This document shows positions 42,505 to 53,207 of a stretch of 64,000 nucleotides of DNA, piece by piece (positions within the stretch are counted from its first letter, which is position 1; each line of letters starts with the position of its first letter). The DNA comes from a bacterium. Lineage in GTDB: Bacteria; Planctomycetota; JAFGQW01. The position numbers and the translations under genes are program-made. The notes beneath the pieces were generated by a model, which saw only the letters and a list, made by a program, of their open reading frames with translations, made no database searches and had not been told where the DNA came from. The DNA lies in assembly GCA_030426805.1 (NCBI GenBank), contig JAUHXU010000005.1, positions 527,728 through 591,727 on the forward strand, in the 5' to 3' direction.

Positions 42505-43320
42505 TCAACCGCCCGTCGGTGGAGGGGCCGGTGCGGCGAGTGCCTCGTCGATCGCGGCGCGGAGCGTCTCGCCGCGCAACCCGATCGCCCGCACGCGGCC
42601 GTCACGGCCGACGAGAATCGTGTGCGGGATCGTATCGACGAGGAAGCGTTCGGCGAGCGGGTTCCGCCACCCGACGAGCGGCGCGTGGTGTCGCCACGTC
42701 ATCGCCTGCTCGTCGACGAATCGTCGCCACACCTTCGGATCGCGGTCGACGCTGATCGACACGATCGTTAGCCCGTCGGCCTCGCGCGCCCGATGCAGCG
42801 CGACGAGGGCGGGTACGTCCTGGCGGCACGGCGCACACCACACGGCCCAGAAGTCGAGCAACACGACGCGGCCGCGCAGCCGGGCGAGGTCGAGCGGCTT
42901 GCCGGCGCTGTCTTTGGCGGGCGCGAGCGTGACCATCGGCTGCCCGACCGCGAGCCGGGCGGCCTTCGCCATCAAGGCGGCCTCGCGGCCGGCCGGGGTC
43001 TTCGGATAGCGCTCGGCCACGCGGTCGATCACGGCGATGGCGAGCCGCTTGCGGGCCGACCGGCGCCGCGCGGTGACGTATCGACGGCCCTCGAGTTCCG
43101 CCGCGGCTCGCCACGCGTCGCTCGGCGCGCGTTCGGCCCAGGCGGCGAGGCGGGCGGCCGCGCGCTCGGTCTCGCCGCGCTCGTGGAGCGCCGCGGCTTC
43201 GGCGGCGGCCGCCCGGAAGGCCTCGGCGTGGGGGTCCTTCGCCGGCGGCGGCGGTTCGTCCTGGGCGCCGCAGGCCGCGGCGAAGAGGAGCGACGAGAGG
43301 ACGAGCACGAGTCGGATCAT
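42505..43320 (-). CDS. TlpA/ResA-like thioredoxin lipoprotein (Cys form)
   Basis: A 271-residue lipoprotein (lipobox FAAAC at residues 13-17). After a helical stretch of about 110 residues comes a TlpA-type thioredoxin domain: GKPLDLARLRGRVVLLDFWAVWCAPCRQDVP with the redox pair in WCAPC (about residue 175), then VSISVDRDP and cis-Pro loop VDTIPHTILVGRDG. It would reduce or isomerise disulfides outside the cytoplasm. It is a useful comparison for the WUTPC selenoprotein at 46562, which has the same domain order reversed (thioredoxin first, helices second). Confidence 0.88.
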   Translation of the reverse strand: MIRLVLVLSSLLFAAACGAQDEPPPPAKDPHAEAFRAAAAEAAALHERGETERAAARLAAWAERAPSDAWRAAAELEGRRYVTARRRSARKRLAIAVIDRVAERYPKTPAGREAALMAKAARLAVGQPMVTLAPAKDSAGKPLDLARLRGRVVLLDFWAVWCAPCRQDVPALVALHRAREADGLTIVSISVDRDPKVWRRFVDEQAMTWRHHAPLVGWRNPLAERFLVDTIPHTILVGRDGRVRAIGLRGETLRAAIDEALAAPAPPPTGG

Positions 43321-43425
43321 GCCCGCATCAACGCACGATCGCCCTGGTTGCGCGAGCCGAAAGCGGCCCGATCGCGCCGAAACGGGCGAATGATGAGCGT
43401 GCTCTCACAATTTCGCGGCCTCACC

Positions 43426-43509
43426 TTGCGCGACTCAGCCGACGCCCGGTATCCTCGGGCCGTCTACGGATGGGACTCCAAAACAACAGCGCCGGGCTCA
43501 TGCAGCCCG
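43426..43509 (+). promoter_or_regulatory. promoter and leader hairpin of the HEAT-repeat gene
   Basis: TTGCGC (43426-43431), 18-bp spacer and TATCCT (43450-43455). A perfect 6-bp hairpin CGGGCT-CATGC-AGCCCG follows in the leader near 43493-43509. The leader is about 145 nt, long for this window. AAGGAGG precedes ATG 43606. Confidence 0.35.
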
Positions 43510-43605
43510 AGCGATTCGCCTTGCCAGGATCTGTTGTCGTCACTCGCTCGAGCGCTCGCGGCACGGCGCGCGCGATCGACGGAGTGCGTTCGAAGGAGGC
43601 CTCCG

Positions 43606-45597
43606 ATGAAAACGGGTTCGTGTACGCTGTCCCTCGGCATCGTCGCCGCCGGGCTTACGCTGTTCGTCAGCGCCGCGCCGGCCGCGCCGCAGTGAAACTC
43701 GCAGCCGCCTTACACCGGACCGGCCGGTTCGGTACAGCCACTGCCTCTCCCCATCCCGACCCCGACCCCGACGCCCACTCCGACACCGACGCCGAGCCCC
43801 GCGCCCGCACCGACGCCGGGCCCGAAGAGCGGCGGTAGCCCCAGCGCAGGGCCGACCCCGGGCGCCACACCGCCGACGGCACCGCGACCGCCCCAACGCC
43901 CGAGCCCGTCTGCGGCGCCCCGGCCGTCGATCGCGGGCGCCGTCACCCGCCGCAACAAGGCGAGCTCCGCGACGTCGGAGAATTGGCGCCACTGGTGGCG
44001 CTTCAACCGCGACACGTTCCTGAATCTGAAGACGGCGCTCTACAGTGCCCGCGGCGAACTCGAGTCCGGCGCACCCGACACGTTCTTCGGCGCACGCACG
44101 CAGCTCGACCAAGCCGATGTCCGTCGGCCGAGCCGCGCGCTCGTGCTCGAGAAGATCGTCCCGAAGCTGCTCGAAGCCGCGCGCTCCAGCGATGCAACGG
44201 TTCGCTACCACGCGATCCTGGCGCTCGGAAAAGCGGGCGACCCGCGCGTCGTCACCGCGATCGCCGCGGCGATCGCCGATCCGCGCGAGAGCGTTCGCGA
44301 AGCCGCGGTCTACTCGCTCGGGATCCTCGGCGCCCCGATCGGGCGGCCGATCTTCCACTCGCTGCTCGAAGACGACTCGCGCGCGTCGAACTACCTCGGC
44401 GGCCACCTGAACACGCCGGCGACGCGCGGCGCGGCAGCGCTCGCGCTCGGCATGCTCGGGGACGACCCCGGTGGCAAGTCGGCCGAGTTGCTCGCGAAGC
44501 ACGCGCGCATGCGCGAGCACGGCCATCACATCCCGCAGCTCGCCGCGGTCGGGCTCGGCTTGCTGACCGGCGACGCCCAATACGTCGAACGGGTCGCCGC
44601 GTCGCTGCGCGAGATCGTCGACGACAAGCGCGGCCACGGCTGGGCGCGCGGCCAGGCGCTCGTCGCGCTGGGCCGACTGCACGCGCGCAACGAGGTCGCA
44701 CCGGCACCGGCGACGCGCGATCTCGTGGTCGCGAGCCTCAAGAACAAGAAGAGCGCGATCCTCCGCCGCAGTGCGGCCCTCGCCGCGGGCTACCTGCCCG
44801 CCGACGGGACGCTACGCAAGGCGCTGCGCACGACCCTCGAACGGGCGAAGGACGCGGTGACGCGCAACTTCGCGGCGATCTCGCTCGGCCGCATCGGCGG
44901 CGAGGGCACGGTCAAGACGCTCGCGGCCGGCATCACGAGCGGACGCGCCCAGAGCCGCGCCTACTGCGCACTCGCGCTCGGCATTCGCTGCCACCGCACG
45001 AGTGACGGCATCGAGCGCGCACGCGCGCTCAAAGCCCTTCGCCGCGGCTTCGACAAGGTCAAGGACCCGGCGACGCGCGGCGCGTTCGCACTCGCGCTCG
45101 GAATCGCGCGGGATCGTCAGTCCGGACCGACGATCGCGACGGTGCTCGGCAAGGGCGGCGATCCCAACCTGCGGGGCGACTGCGCGGTTGCGCTCGGGAT
45201 GATCGGCTACCGGCGCGCGATGGACGAACTGACCACCGCGCTGCACGAGTCGCGTCACGACCCGCTCTTCCGCGAGCGCGTCGCGATCGGGCTCGGGTTG
45301 CTCGGCTCGCGCGAAGCGGTCGGGCCGCTCTTGGCATCGCTGCGCAAGGGCGCGACGGTGAGCACGCTCAACGCGACGACCGCCGCGCTCGGCCTCGTCG
45401 GTGATCGCGATGCGATCGACCCGGTGATCGAACTGCTGAAGGATCGGCGTTCGCTCACGCGCACGTTCGCATGCGCGGCGCTCGGCACGATCGGCGACCC
45501 GCGGAGGCTGCCGGCGCTGTCGATCGTGCGCACGAGCCACAACTACTTCTCGAGCTGCAACGACTTCAACGAGGCGTTGCTCGCGATCGACCGGTAG
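43606..45597 (+). CDS. secreted HEAT-repeat protein with in-frame UGA (candidate Sec30)
   Basis: A 663-residue protein if the TGA at 43693-43695 is read through. A perfect AAGGAGG and ATG 43606 start a textbook signal peptide (SLGIVAAGLTLFVSAAPAAP). Codon 30 is TGA, followed by NSQPPYTGPAGSVQPL, a PT repeat linker (about 47-62) and some ten HEAT repeats (RYHAILALGKAGDPRVV, GALALGMLGDD-like and others) to the C-terminus. The signal peptide exists only upstream of the TGA and the repeats only downstream, in the same frame with no stop between, so the two belong together. UGA as Sec is supported by a hairpin 18 nt downstream. A TGG-to-TGA change (Trp) or a nonsense mutation remains possible, as there is no partner Cys nearby. 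Confidence 0.65.
43714..43728 (+). promoter_or_regulatory. SECIS-like hairpin after UGA 43693
   Basis: Stem ACCGG (43714-43718), loop ACCGG, stem CCGGT (43724-43728), beginning 18 nt after the UGA. The loop lacks a G in its first two positions, so the match to bacterial SECIS is weaker than in the other three. Confidence 0.35.
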
Positions 45598-45600
45598 CGG

Positions 45601-46557
45601 TCAGCGCGGCCTCGTCGGCACGAGGTCGCGCGCCTCGAGAAACGCTGCGAGCCGGTCGGCCACGAAACGGTGGCCGGCCGGGTTCCAGTGCCGATCGCGC
45701 GCGAACACGAGATCCTCGCGACCTTGCAGCGCGTCGACCAGGTCGAGCACGTGGTAGCCGCCTCGCCGGTCCGCGACGTCGAGCCCGGCGATCGTCTGGA
45801 CGACGACGAGATCGGCGCCCCCCGCCGCGCACACGCGCGCGATCTCGCGCAGCAGCACGCGCAACACGCGCCGCCCTTCGGTCGCCTCCTCGCCCTCCGG
45901 CACTTGGCGCCGCAACGCCCAGAGGTTCTTGTCGATCGAGCGCCACAGCATGCTCGTGCGCGCGAGCCACGGAAACGGCACGTCGCCGCTCGGCCGGACG
46001 ACGCGATCGCCATCGATCACGAGCCGCGGCTTGGCGCGGCCGTACATCTCGTCGCGGAGGTTCTCCTCGATGTCGTTCGAGCAGAGCGTCAACACGACGA
46101 GCCGCGGCCGCCACGCGAGGCCGCGGTGCTCGAGGAACAGCAGCGCCTGGTCGGTGCCGTAGCCGCACACGCCGCCGTTGAGCCATTCGACGTTCGGGTC
46201 GCGCGCGTCGAGCAGCGAGGGGAACGCCTGCTCGCCGGCGACCCCGAAGCCGAACGTGAACGAGTCGCCGACCGCGAGCACGCGGAAGACGCCGGGCGCG
46301 GGCTCGGGCGTGCGCGCGCGGTCGCGCAGGCCGAGCGCGTCGATCGCGACCTTCACGTCGAACTCATCGGTGCGGTGGCGGGCCGATGCGTTCGGGACGT
46401 GCGCCCACCCGAGGACCGGGTCGTAGGTCGCGTAGATCGGGTTGTTCAGCGGGCCGAGGCCGCTGACCCAGAACAGTCGCCACGCGACCTCGGCGATGAC
46501 CGCCGAGATCGCGAGCGAACCGAAGACGAGGAGTAGCCGAAGCCAGAACCGCCGCAG
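45601..46557 (-). CDS. SGNH/GDSL hydrolase-like membrane-anchored protein
   Basis: About 318 residues: an N-terminal membrane helix (LLLVFGSLAISAVIAEV), then an SGNH fold. Block I is VLAVGDSFTFGFG (nucleophile Ser), block II NGGVCGYGTD (oxyanion Gly), block III LTLCSNDIEEN (Asn) and block V DRHWNPAGHRF (Asp/His). The family removes or transfers acetyl or acyl groups on envelope glycans. No ATG, GTG or TTG lies at the expected start: the frame crosses the end of the preceding selenoprotein gene, and CTG 46557 just past its stop is the best-placed codon. ATG 46722 would add 55 residues antisense-like in composition. Confidence 0.75.
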   Translation of the reverse strand: MRRFWLRLLLVFGSLAISAVIAEVAWRLFWVSGLGPLNNPIYATYDPVLGWAHVPNASARHRTDEFDVKVAIDALGLRDRARTPEPAPGVFRVLAVGDSFTFGFGVAGEQAFPSLLDARDPNVEWLNGGVCGYGTDQALLFLEHRGLAWRPRLVVLTLCSNDIEENLRDEMYGRAKPRLVIDGDRVVRPSGDVPFPWLARTSMLWRSIDKNLWALRRQVPEGEEATEGRRVLRVLLREIARVCAAGGADLVVVQTIAGLDVADRRGGYHVLDLVDALQGREDLVFARDRHWNPAGHRFVADRLAAFLEARDLVPTRPR

Positions 46558-46561
46558 TGGG

Positions 46562-47560
46562 TCAGCCCTCGGCCTTCCACGCGTCGAGGAGCTTCTGCGC
46601 GCGCGCGGCTTCCTTGGTCTCCTTGTAGGAGCCGGCGAGCAGCGACTGCAGCGCCTTGATCGCCTTCTTCTCCTTGCCCTTGCCGTGGGCTTCGATCGCC
46701 GCAGCGATGCGCTTGCCGGCATCGAACTCCTTGCGGAGTTCCGGCACCTTGAGCGCCTTGAGCTTCTCGCGAGCGGTCGTCGCGTGCTCCCTGTGGGCGC
46801 GGAAGTGCTTGCCGATCATGTCCCACGCATCGTAGGCGTCGAAGATGCGCCCCTCGTCGAACGCGGTGTTGGCCTCGGCGACGCGCGCTTCGTGGAACGT
46901 CTTCACGGCGTCGGCCGCCTTCTGGAGCGCGGCCTTGTCGTCCTCTTCGTGCAGGGATTTGCCGAGCGCCTTTTCGAGCGCGACCCATCCCGCACCGAGC
47001 TTGCCCTTCGCGAGGTTCTTCGCGATCGACTTGTACTTCGAAGGCAGTTCGACATCGACCGCGTACTTCGGGAGGATGCGCACGGTCTTGAGCCCCTGCT
47101 CGACCATGTCGTCCTTCAGTCCACTGGGATGGCCGGTCCAGATCACCTTGCCGTCGCCACCGACGAGCGCACTCGACGGGAAGCCCGTGAAGCCGAACGC
47201 CTTCATCGATGCGAGGCTCGGCTCGAAGCCGATCGCCGACTTCATCTTCGTCTCGTCAGCGAACTTGAGCGCTTCGGACTCCGGCGAGTTCGTCACGGCG
47301 ACGACCGCCAGTCCCTTCTTGCCGTATTTCTCGATCAACTGATTGAGATGGGGTACGACCCCGCGGCAAGGGGTTCACCAGTGGGCGAAGTACTCGTAGA
47401 TGACGAGGTGCCCTTTGAGATCGCGCATCGACTTGAACTTCGCGTTCGCGAACGACTTGATCTCGGGCACCGGTGCCTTTGCACCCACCTCGACCTGCGC
47501 GCCGGCGATGCCGACGAGCAGACCGGTGGCGAGCACGCCGGACCAGACGGCTGTCTTCAT
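46562..47560 (-). CDS. secreted thioredoxin selenoprotein (WUTPC), read through UGA at 47375-47377
   Basis: A 332-residue protein if the TGA at 47377-47375 (minus strand) is selenocysteine (U62). ATG 47560 with AGGAGG five bases upstream starts a signal peptide (GVLATGLLVGIAGAQ). The domain runs VIYEYFAHW-U-TPCRGVVPHLNQL, VVAVTNSPE and a cis-Pro loop FGFTGFPSSALVGGDGKV. WUTPC replaces the WCxPC active site of TlpA/ResA proteins. About 145 C-terminal residues are helical and Lys/Ala-rich. A split annotation would give a 61-residue stump and a fragment starting at TTG 47338. It would act as a thiol oxidoreductase outside the cytoplasm. A hairpin follows the UGA. Confidence 0.85.
47350..47374 (-). 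promoter_or_regulatory. SECIS-like hairpin(s) after UGA 47377
   Basis: Right after the UGA there are two mutually exclusive hairpins on the minus strand: ACCCC-(7)-GGGGT starting at once, or GGGGT-CGT-ACCCC starting 12 nt after the UGA with the loop at 17 nt and G as its second base. The second fits bacterial SECIS spacing. Confidence 0.45.
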
Positions 47561-47729
47561 TTGAACCTCCTCGGTCCTGTGACCTTCACGGCGTCGAGGA
47601 TCGCACCGCGCCGCGATCGGGTCAAGCGGACCACCCCCGAGTTTCCGATCGGCGGTTGTCGCGACGACGCGCCTGTTTCATCCTTAGGGATGCGCGCATC
47701 GGGCGCGGGAGAGGTCCGAACGAAACGAC

Positions 47730-48481
47730 ATGCGGCTTCCGTCGATTCTAAAGAAGACCCTGGTATCGATTACCGGCCTGGTCCTCGCCGGGTTCGTCCT
47801 GTTCCACCTGCTCGGCAACATCCTCTACTTCGGCGGGCCGGAGGCGTTCAACGCCTACGCGCACACGCTCCAGTCGATGCCGATGCCGATCAAGTGGGGC
47901 GGTCGGCTGTTCCTGCTCGCCTGCGCGATCGTCCACGTGTGGATGGCGGTCATGGTCACGCGGGAGAACCGTCGGGCGCGCCCGCACGGCTACGCGGAGT
48001 CGGCCCTCAAGAGCGCGAACCCCGCGTCGATGACGATGATCCACACCGGCGGGATCCTGCTGTTCTTCATCGTCGTGCACCTGCTCCACTTCACGGTGCG
48101 CTGGCTCGCCGACTACAACGAGCGCTTCGGAGACGGCTACACGCTGACCGAGGGCGCACTCTCGGGCACGAAGGTGATGGACGCGCACGCGATGGTCGCG
48201 TCGGGCTTCGCGAACCCGCTCGTCAGCCTGTTCTACGTCGTCGCGATGGCGGTGCTGTGCCTGCACCTCGCGCACGGCGTGCAGAGCCTCTTCCAGTCGC
48301 TCGGCTGGATGACCCGTCGCTGGCGCGCGCGGATGAAGGGCGTCGCGCTCGCCTACGGCCTCGTGATCTTCGTCGGCTTCGCGTCGATCCCGATCGCGGT
48401 GCTCGTGTTCGGCACCGGCAAGGACAACCTCGAGCGCTACGAGACGACGACGACCGCCGCCGCGACGATGGAGATGAACCG

Positions 48482-48485
<4 letters not shown>
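47730..48485 (+). CDS. sdhC: succinate dehydrogenase cytochrome b subunit
   Basis: A 251-residue membrane anchor of complex II in the style of Bacillus/Bacteroides di-haem cytochrome b558: five to six helices in one chain. Candidate haem His residues lie in VLFHLLGN, AIVHVWMA, MTMIHTGG, IVVHLLHFTVRW and LCLHLAHGVQSLFQ. It passes electrons between quinone and SdhB. The stop overlaps the sdhA start by 4 bp (ATGA). Gene order C-A-B without a separate sdhD is typical for this type. Confidence 0.92.
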
Positions 48486-50398
<1,913 letters not shown>

Positions 50399-50416
50399 CG
50401 GCTGGAGGAGATGGCG

Positions 50417-51187
50417 ATGCGATTCACGCTGAGGGTTTGGCGCCAGGCCGGTCCGGATAGCAGCGGACGGTTCGCGGACTACGTCCTCGAGGACGTGTCG
50501 AAGGACTCCTCGTTCCTCGAGATGCTCGACCTCCTCAACGAGCAGCTCATCGACCGCGGCGAGGAGCCGGTCGCGTTCGACCACGACTGCCGCGAGGGCA
50601 TCTGCGGGATGTGCTCGCTGACGATCAACGGCGTCCCGCACGGGCCGGAGCGGGCGACGACGACGTGCCAACTCCACATGCGCCACTACATGGACGGCGA
50701 GACGATCGTGATCGAGCCGTTCCGCGCGGCCCCGTTCCCCGTCGTCAAGGACCTCGCGACCGACCGCAGCGCGTTCGACCGGATCGTCCAGGCGGGCGGC
50801 TTCATCACGTGCCGCACCGGAAGCGCGCCGGACGCGAACGAGATCCCGGTGCCGAAGGGCATCGCCGACCTCGCGATGGACGCGGCCGCGTGCATCGGCT
50901 GCGGCGCGTGCGTCGCTGCGTGCCCGAACGCGTCGGCGATGCTCTTCACCGCCGCGAAGGCGTCGCACCTGAACCTGCTGCCGCAAGGCAAGGCGGAGAA
51001 GAACCGCCGCTCGCTCGCGATGGTCGAGGCGATGGACGGCGCCGGGTTCGGCAACTGCTCCAACCACGGCGAGTGCGAAGCCGCCTGCCCGAAGGAGATC
51101 TCGATCGACTTCATCGGCAAGCTCAACCGCGACTTCCTCGGCGCCACCGTCCGCAACTGGCTCGGCGGCGTCGGCGCGAAGTCGTAG
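50417..51187 (+). CDS. sdhB: succinate dehydrogenase iron-sulfur subunit
   Basis: A 256-residue iron-sulfur protein that relays electrons from FAD to haem/quinone. The [2Fe-2S] cluster ligands are in CREGICGMCSLTINGVP and TTCQLHM; the [4Fe-4S]/[3Fe-4S] ligands in AACIGCGACVAACPNASAM and NCSNHGECEAACPKEI. GGAGGAG lies directly against a first ATG at 50411, so the second ATG (50417, six bases after it) is the better start; the difference is two residues. Last gene of sdhCAB. Confidence 0.95.
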   Translation: MRFTLRVWRQAGPDSSGRFADYVLEDVSKDSSFLEMLDLLNEQLIDRGEEPVAFDHDCREGICGMCSLTINGVPHGPERATTTCQLHMRHYMDGETIVIEPFRAAPFPVVKDLATDRSAFDRIVQAGGFITCRTGSAPDANEIPVPKGIADLAMDAAACIGCGACVAACPNASAMLFTAAKASHLNLLPQGKAEKNRRSLAMVEAMDGAGFGNCSNHGECEAACPKEISIDFIGKLNRDFLGATVRNWLGGVGAKS

Positions 51188-51196
51188 CGACCGGCC

Positions 51197-53035
51197 TCAC
51201 AGGTCGACCTGGGCGCCGAGCGGGTCGTTCGGGTCCGCGGCGAGGGTTCCGGTCCTGACGGTGTTGTCGGCGAACGTCACCCGAACGAGCGCGCCGACGA
51301 AGGCGGCACCGGTGCCGGTGACGGCCGTGTCGCAGTCGAAGAGGAAGTGGTTCGTCGGGCCCTGGAACCCCCCGGCCGATGCCGGCGGCGCGGCGAACGT
51401 GAAGCGCAGCGTGTCGGTTCCGTTTCGCAACACGTAGCGCGGGTTCGTCCCCGGTACGAGGTCGCAGATCGCGTCGGTCTGAAAGCGGAAGCTGTCGCCG
51501 GTCGCGAGCGTGCCACCGGAGTTGAGCCTGCCCGTCGGGTTCCAGCCCGCCGCGGTCGTGCCCACGAGATCGATCTCGACCTGCGTGATCGGCACGGTGC
51601 CGGTGTTCCAGACCTCGAAGAACCCGGTGTCCTGGATCGTGTTGACGCCGCGGGCCTCGACGTGCACCGCCGGGCCTTGCCGGGTCGGCGTCACGAACTC
51701 GAACGTGCACCGGTTGCTGACCGCGATCGGCAGCGGCGAATACGACGAGTCGGTCGACACCCACTGGATCTCGATCGTGTCGCCGTCGGCGAGGCCGAAG
51801 ACGTTCGACGAATAGGCGAACGACACGTTCGGCGACTGCGGGCTCGGGTAGCCGTACGGAATCGCGATCGCTCCGCCGCCGCACGGCGCGACGAGCGCAC
51901 CGATGCCGACGCCGTCGGGAAACGCGTACGCCGTCCCGGCCGGCGAGGACACGCACGTGCGCAACTCGAGGCCGGCCACGACGCCCAGCGCACCGAGCGA
52001 CGTCACGGCGGGACCGCCCCACAGCGGGCCGGGCCGGCGATACGCATCGGTGCGCGGGTTGCGCCCCGCACCCCGCACGACGTTGATCAATGCGGTGCCG
52101 CGATACGGACCGGCGCCGGGGCTGGTCACCCCCCATTCGATCGTGTCGCCGACCGTGAACAGGCGCACGCCATCGGCGCCGGGCTCGCTGCGGAGCGCGA
52201 TCGACGCACGGTGCGGGTTGCGCGTCGACTCGCACGGGTAGTAGCCGAGGTCCGGCGTGTTCGCACAGCCGCTCGGGCCCGTGCCGCCGGCGCCCGATCG
52301 ATAGTCCGTCGCGATGTCGGAACCCGAGCGCGCCCAGTCGTAGATGCGGACGTCGTCGTAGTGAGCCGGAGACTTCCCGACGCCCGGCACGCCATCGGCC
52401 GACGATCCGTCGTAGCCCATCATCGCCAGGTTGACACCCCGGTTCGCGGTGCTCGGCGTGACGGTCGCCGCCGCGGTCACGTTCAACTGTCCGTCGACGT
52501 ACCAGACGAACGCGCCGAGCGAGCCGTCGTAGACGAACGCGATGTGCACCCAGCCACCAGCCGCAGCCGTCAACGGCGCACCGACCGTCGCGAGTTGCGC
52601 CGAGAACGGACCGCGGACGAGCAGATTGCCGACGCCCGCCGCGCCGTTCTGGAAGCAGCGGAACGCGCCGATCCCACCGATCCACGCCGCATCGCCGAAC
52701 AGGTAGCCGAATGTCGTCGCCGACGCGGCGTCCTGCTTCAACCAGAACTGGATCGTGAAGCCGGGTCGCGCGCCGGCGCAGCCGCCGTTGCCGGTCGCGT
52801 CGAGCGCGACCCCGGTCGGCAGGTAGGCGGCGTTCGCTGTCGCGCCGCGCCGTTCGCAACTGCCGCGACCGACGCGCACGTTCGCCGCCGCGGTCTCGAT
52901 GCGATGAAAGCCGCCGACGGTGGTCGCGCCGGCCGGGCCGCCACTGGCGAAGTTCGTCAGCGTGATCTGAGCCGTCGACACGGGCGCGACCAGTCCGAGC
53001 AAGACGGCCGCGAGTCGGAACGCAATTCGTCGCAT
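51197..53035 (-). CDS. secreted LamG-domain protein
   Basis: A 612-residue secreted protein. Signal peptide to about residue 22 (FRLAAVLLGLVAPVSTAQ). Residues about 85-245 form a LamG/concanavalin-like domain (GFTIQFWLKQD, GWVHIAFVYDGSLGAFVWYVDG, HYDDVRIYDWARS). Further beta domains follow, some with the planctomycete-style PDLGYYPCESTRNPHR and ISNRCTFEFV patterns and paired Cys. Glycan-binding or matrix role is likely; no catalytic motif. The gene is convergent with sdhB (9 bp between stops). Confidence 0.72.
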   Translation of the reverse strand: MRRIAFRLAAVLLGLVAPVSTAQITLTNFASGGPAGATTVGGFHRIETAAANVRVGRGSCERRGATANAAYLPTGVALDATGNGGCAGARPGFTIQFWLKQDAASATTFGYLFGDAAWIGGIGAFRCFQNGAAGVGNLLVRGPFSAQLATVGAPLTAAAGGWVHIAFVYDGSLGAFVWYVDGQLNVTAAATVTPSTANRGVNLAMMGYDGSSADGVPGVGKSPAHYDDVRIYDWARSGSDIATDYRSGAGGTGPSGCANTPDLGYYPCESTRNPHRASIALRSEPGADGVRLFTVGDTIEWGVTSPGAGPYRGTALINVVRGAGRNPRTDAYRRPGPLWGGPAVTSLGALGVVAGLELRTCVSSPAGTAYAFPDGVGIGALVAPCGGGAIAIPYGYPSPQSPNVSFAYSSNVFGLADGDTIEIQWVSTDSSYSPLPIAVSNRCTFEFVTPTRQGPAVHVEARGVNTIQDTGFFEVWNTGTVPITQVEIDLVGTTAAGWNPTGRLNSGGTLATGDSFRFQTDAICDLVPGTNPRYVLRNGTDTLRFTFAAPPASAGGFQGPTNHFLFDCDTAVTGTGAAFVGALVRVTFADNTVRTGTLAADPNDPLGAQVDL

Positions 53036-53148
53036 GAAGCACCTCTCCTACGGGGACCGCCGGGCGCGGAACCGCATGCGCCGGGCGCTACGGGAGTCGT
53101 AGGAGAGTCGGTCCCGTTACAGGGAAAACGGGATCCGACGAACGAGAA

Positions 53149-53182
53149 CGGCCGCCCGTCCTCGAGGGAACGGGCGGCCGTG
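53149..53182 (-). terminator. strong hairpin terminator after the UPPC selenoprotein gene
   Basis: A perfect 12-bp inverted repeat, ACGGCCGCCCGT (53149-53160) and ACGGGCGGCCGT (53171-53182), with a 10-base loop that itself contains CCTCGAGG. It lies 26 bp past the stop at 53208. There is no clear U-tract, so it is either a GC-type terminator or a 3' protective structure. Confidence 0.6.
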
Positions 53183-53207
53183 CAGTGAACGAGGCGTCGC
53201 GGGTGGA

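Noticed and set aside
41060..43009. 649-codon plus-strand frame opposite the GT-C and TlpA genes
   Set aside because: Arg/Asp/His-rich antisense frame. The minus strand carries membrane helices and the WCAPC thioredoxin.
46446..46988. Minus-strand frame overlapping the end of the WUTPC gene
   Set aside because: It is a shadow in another frame of the selenoprotein's Lys/Ala-rich helical tail.
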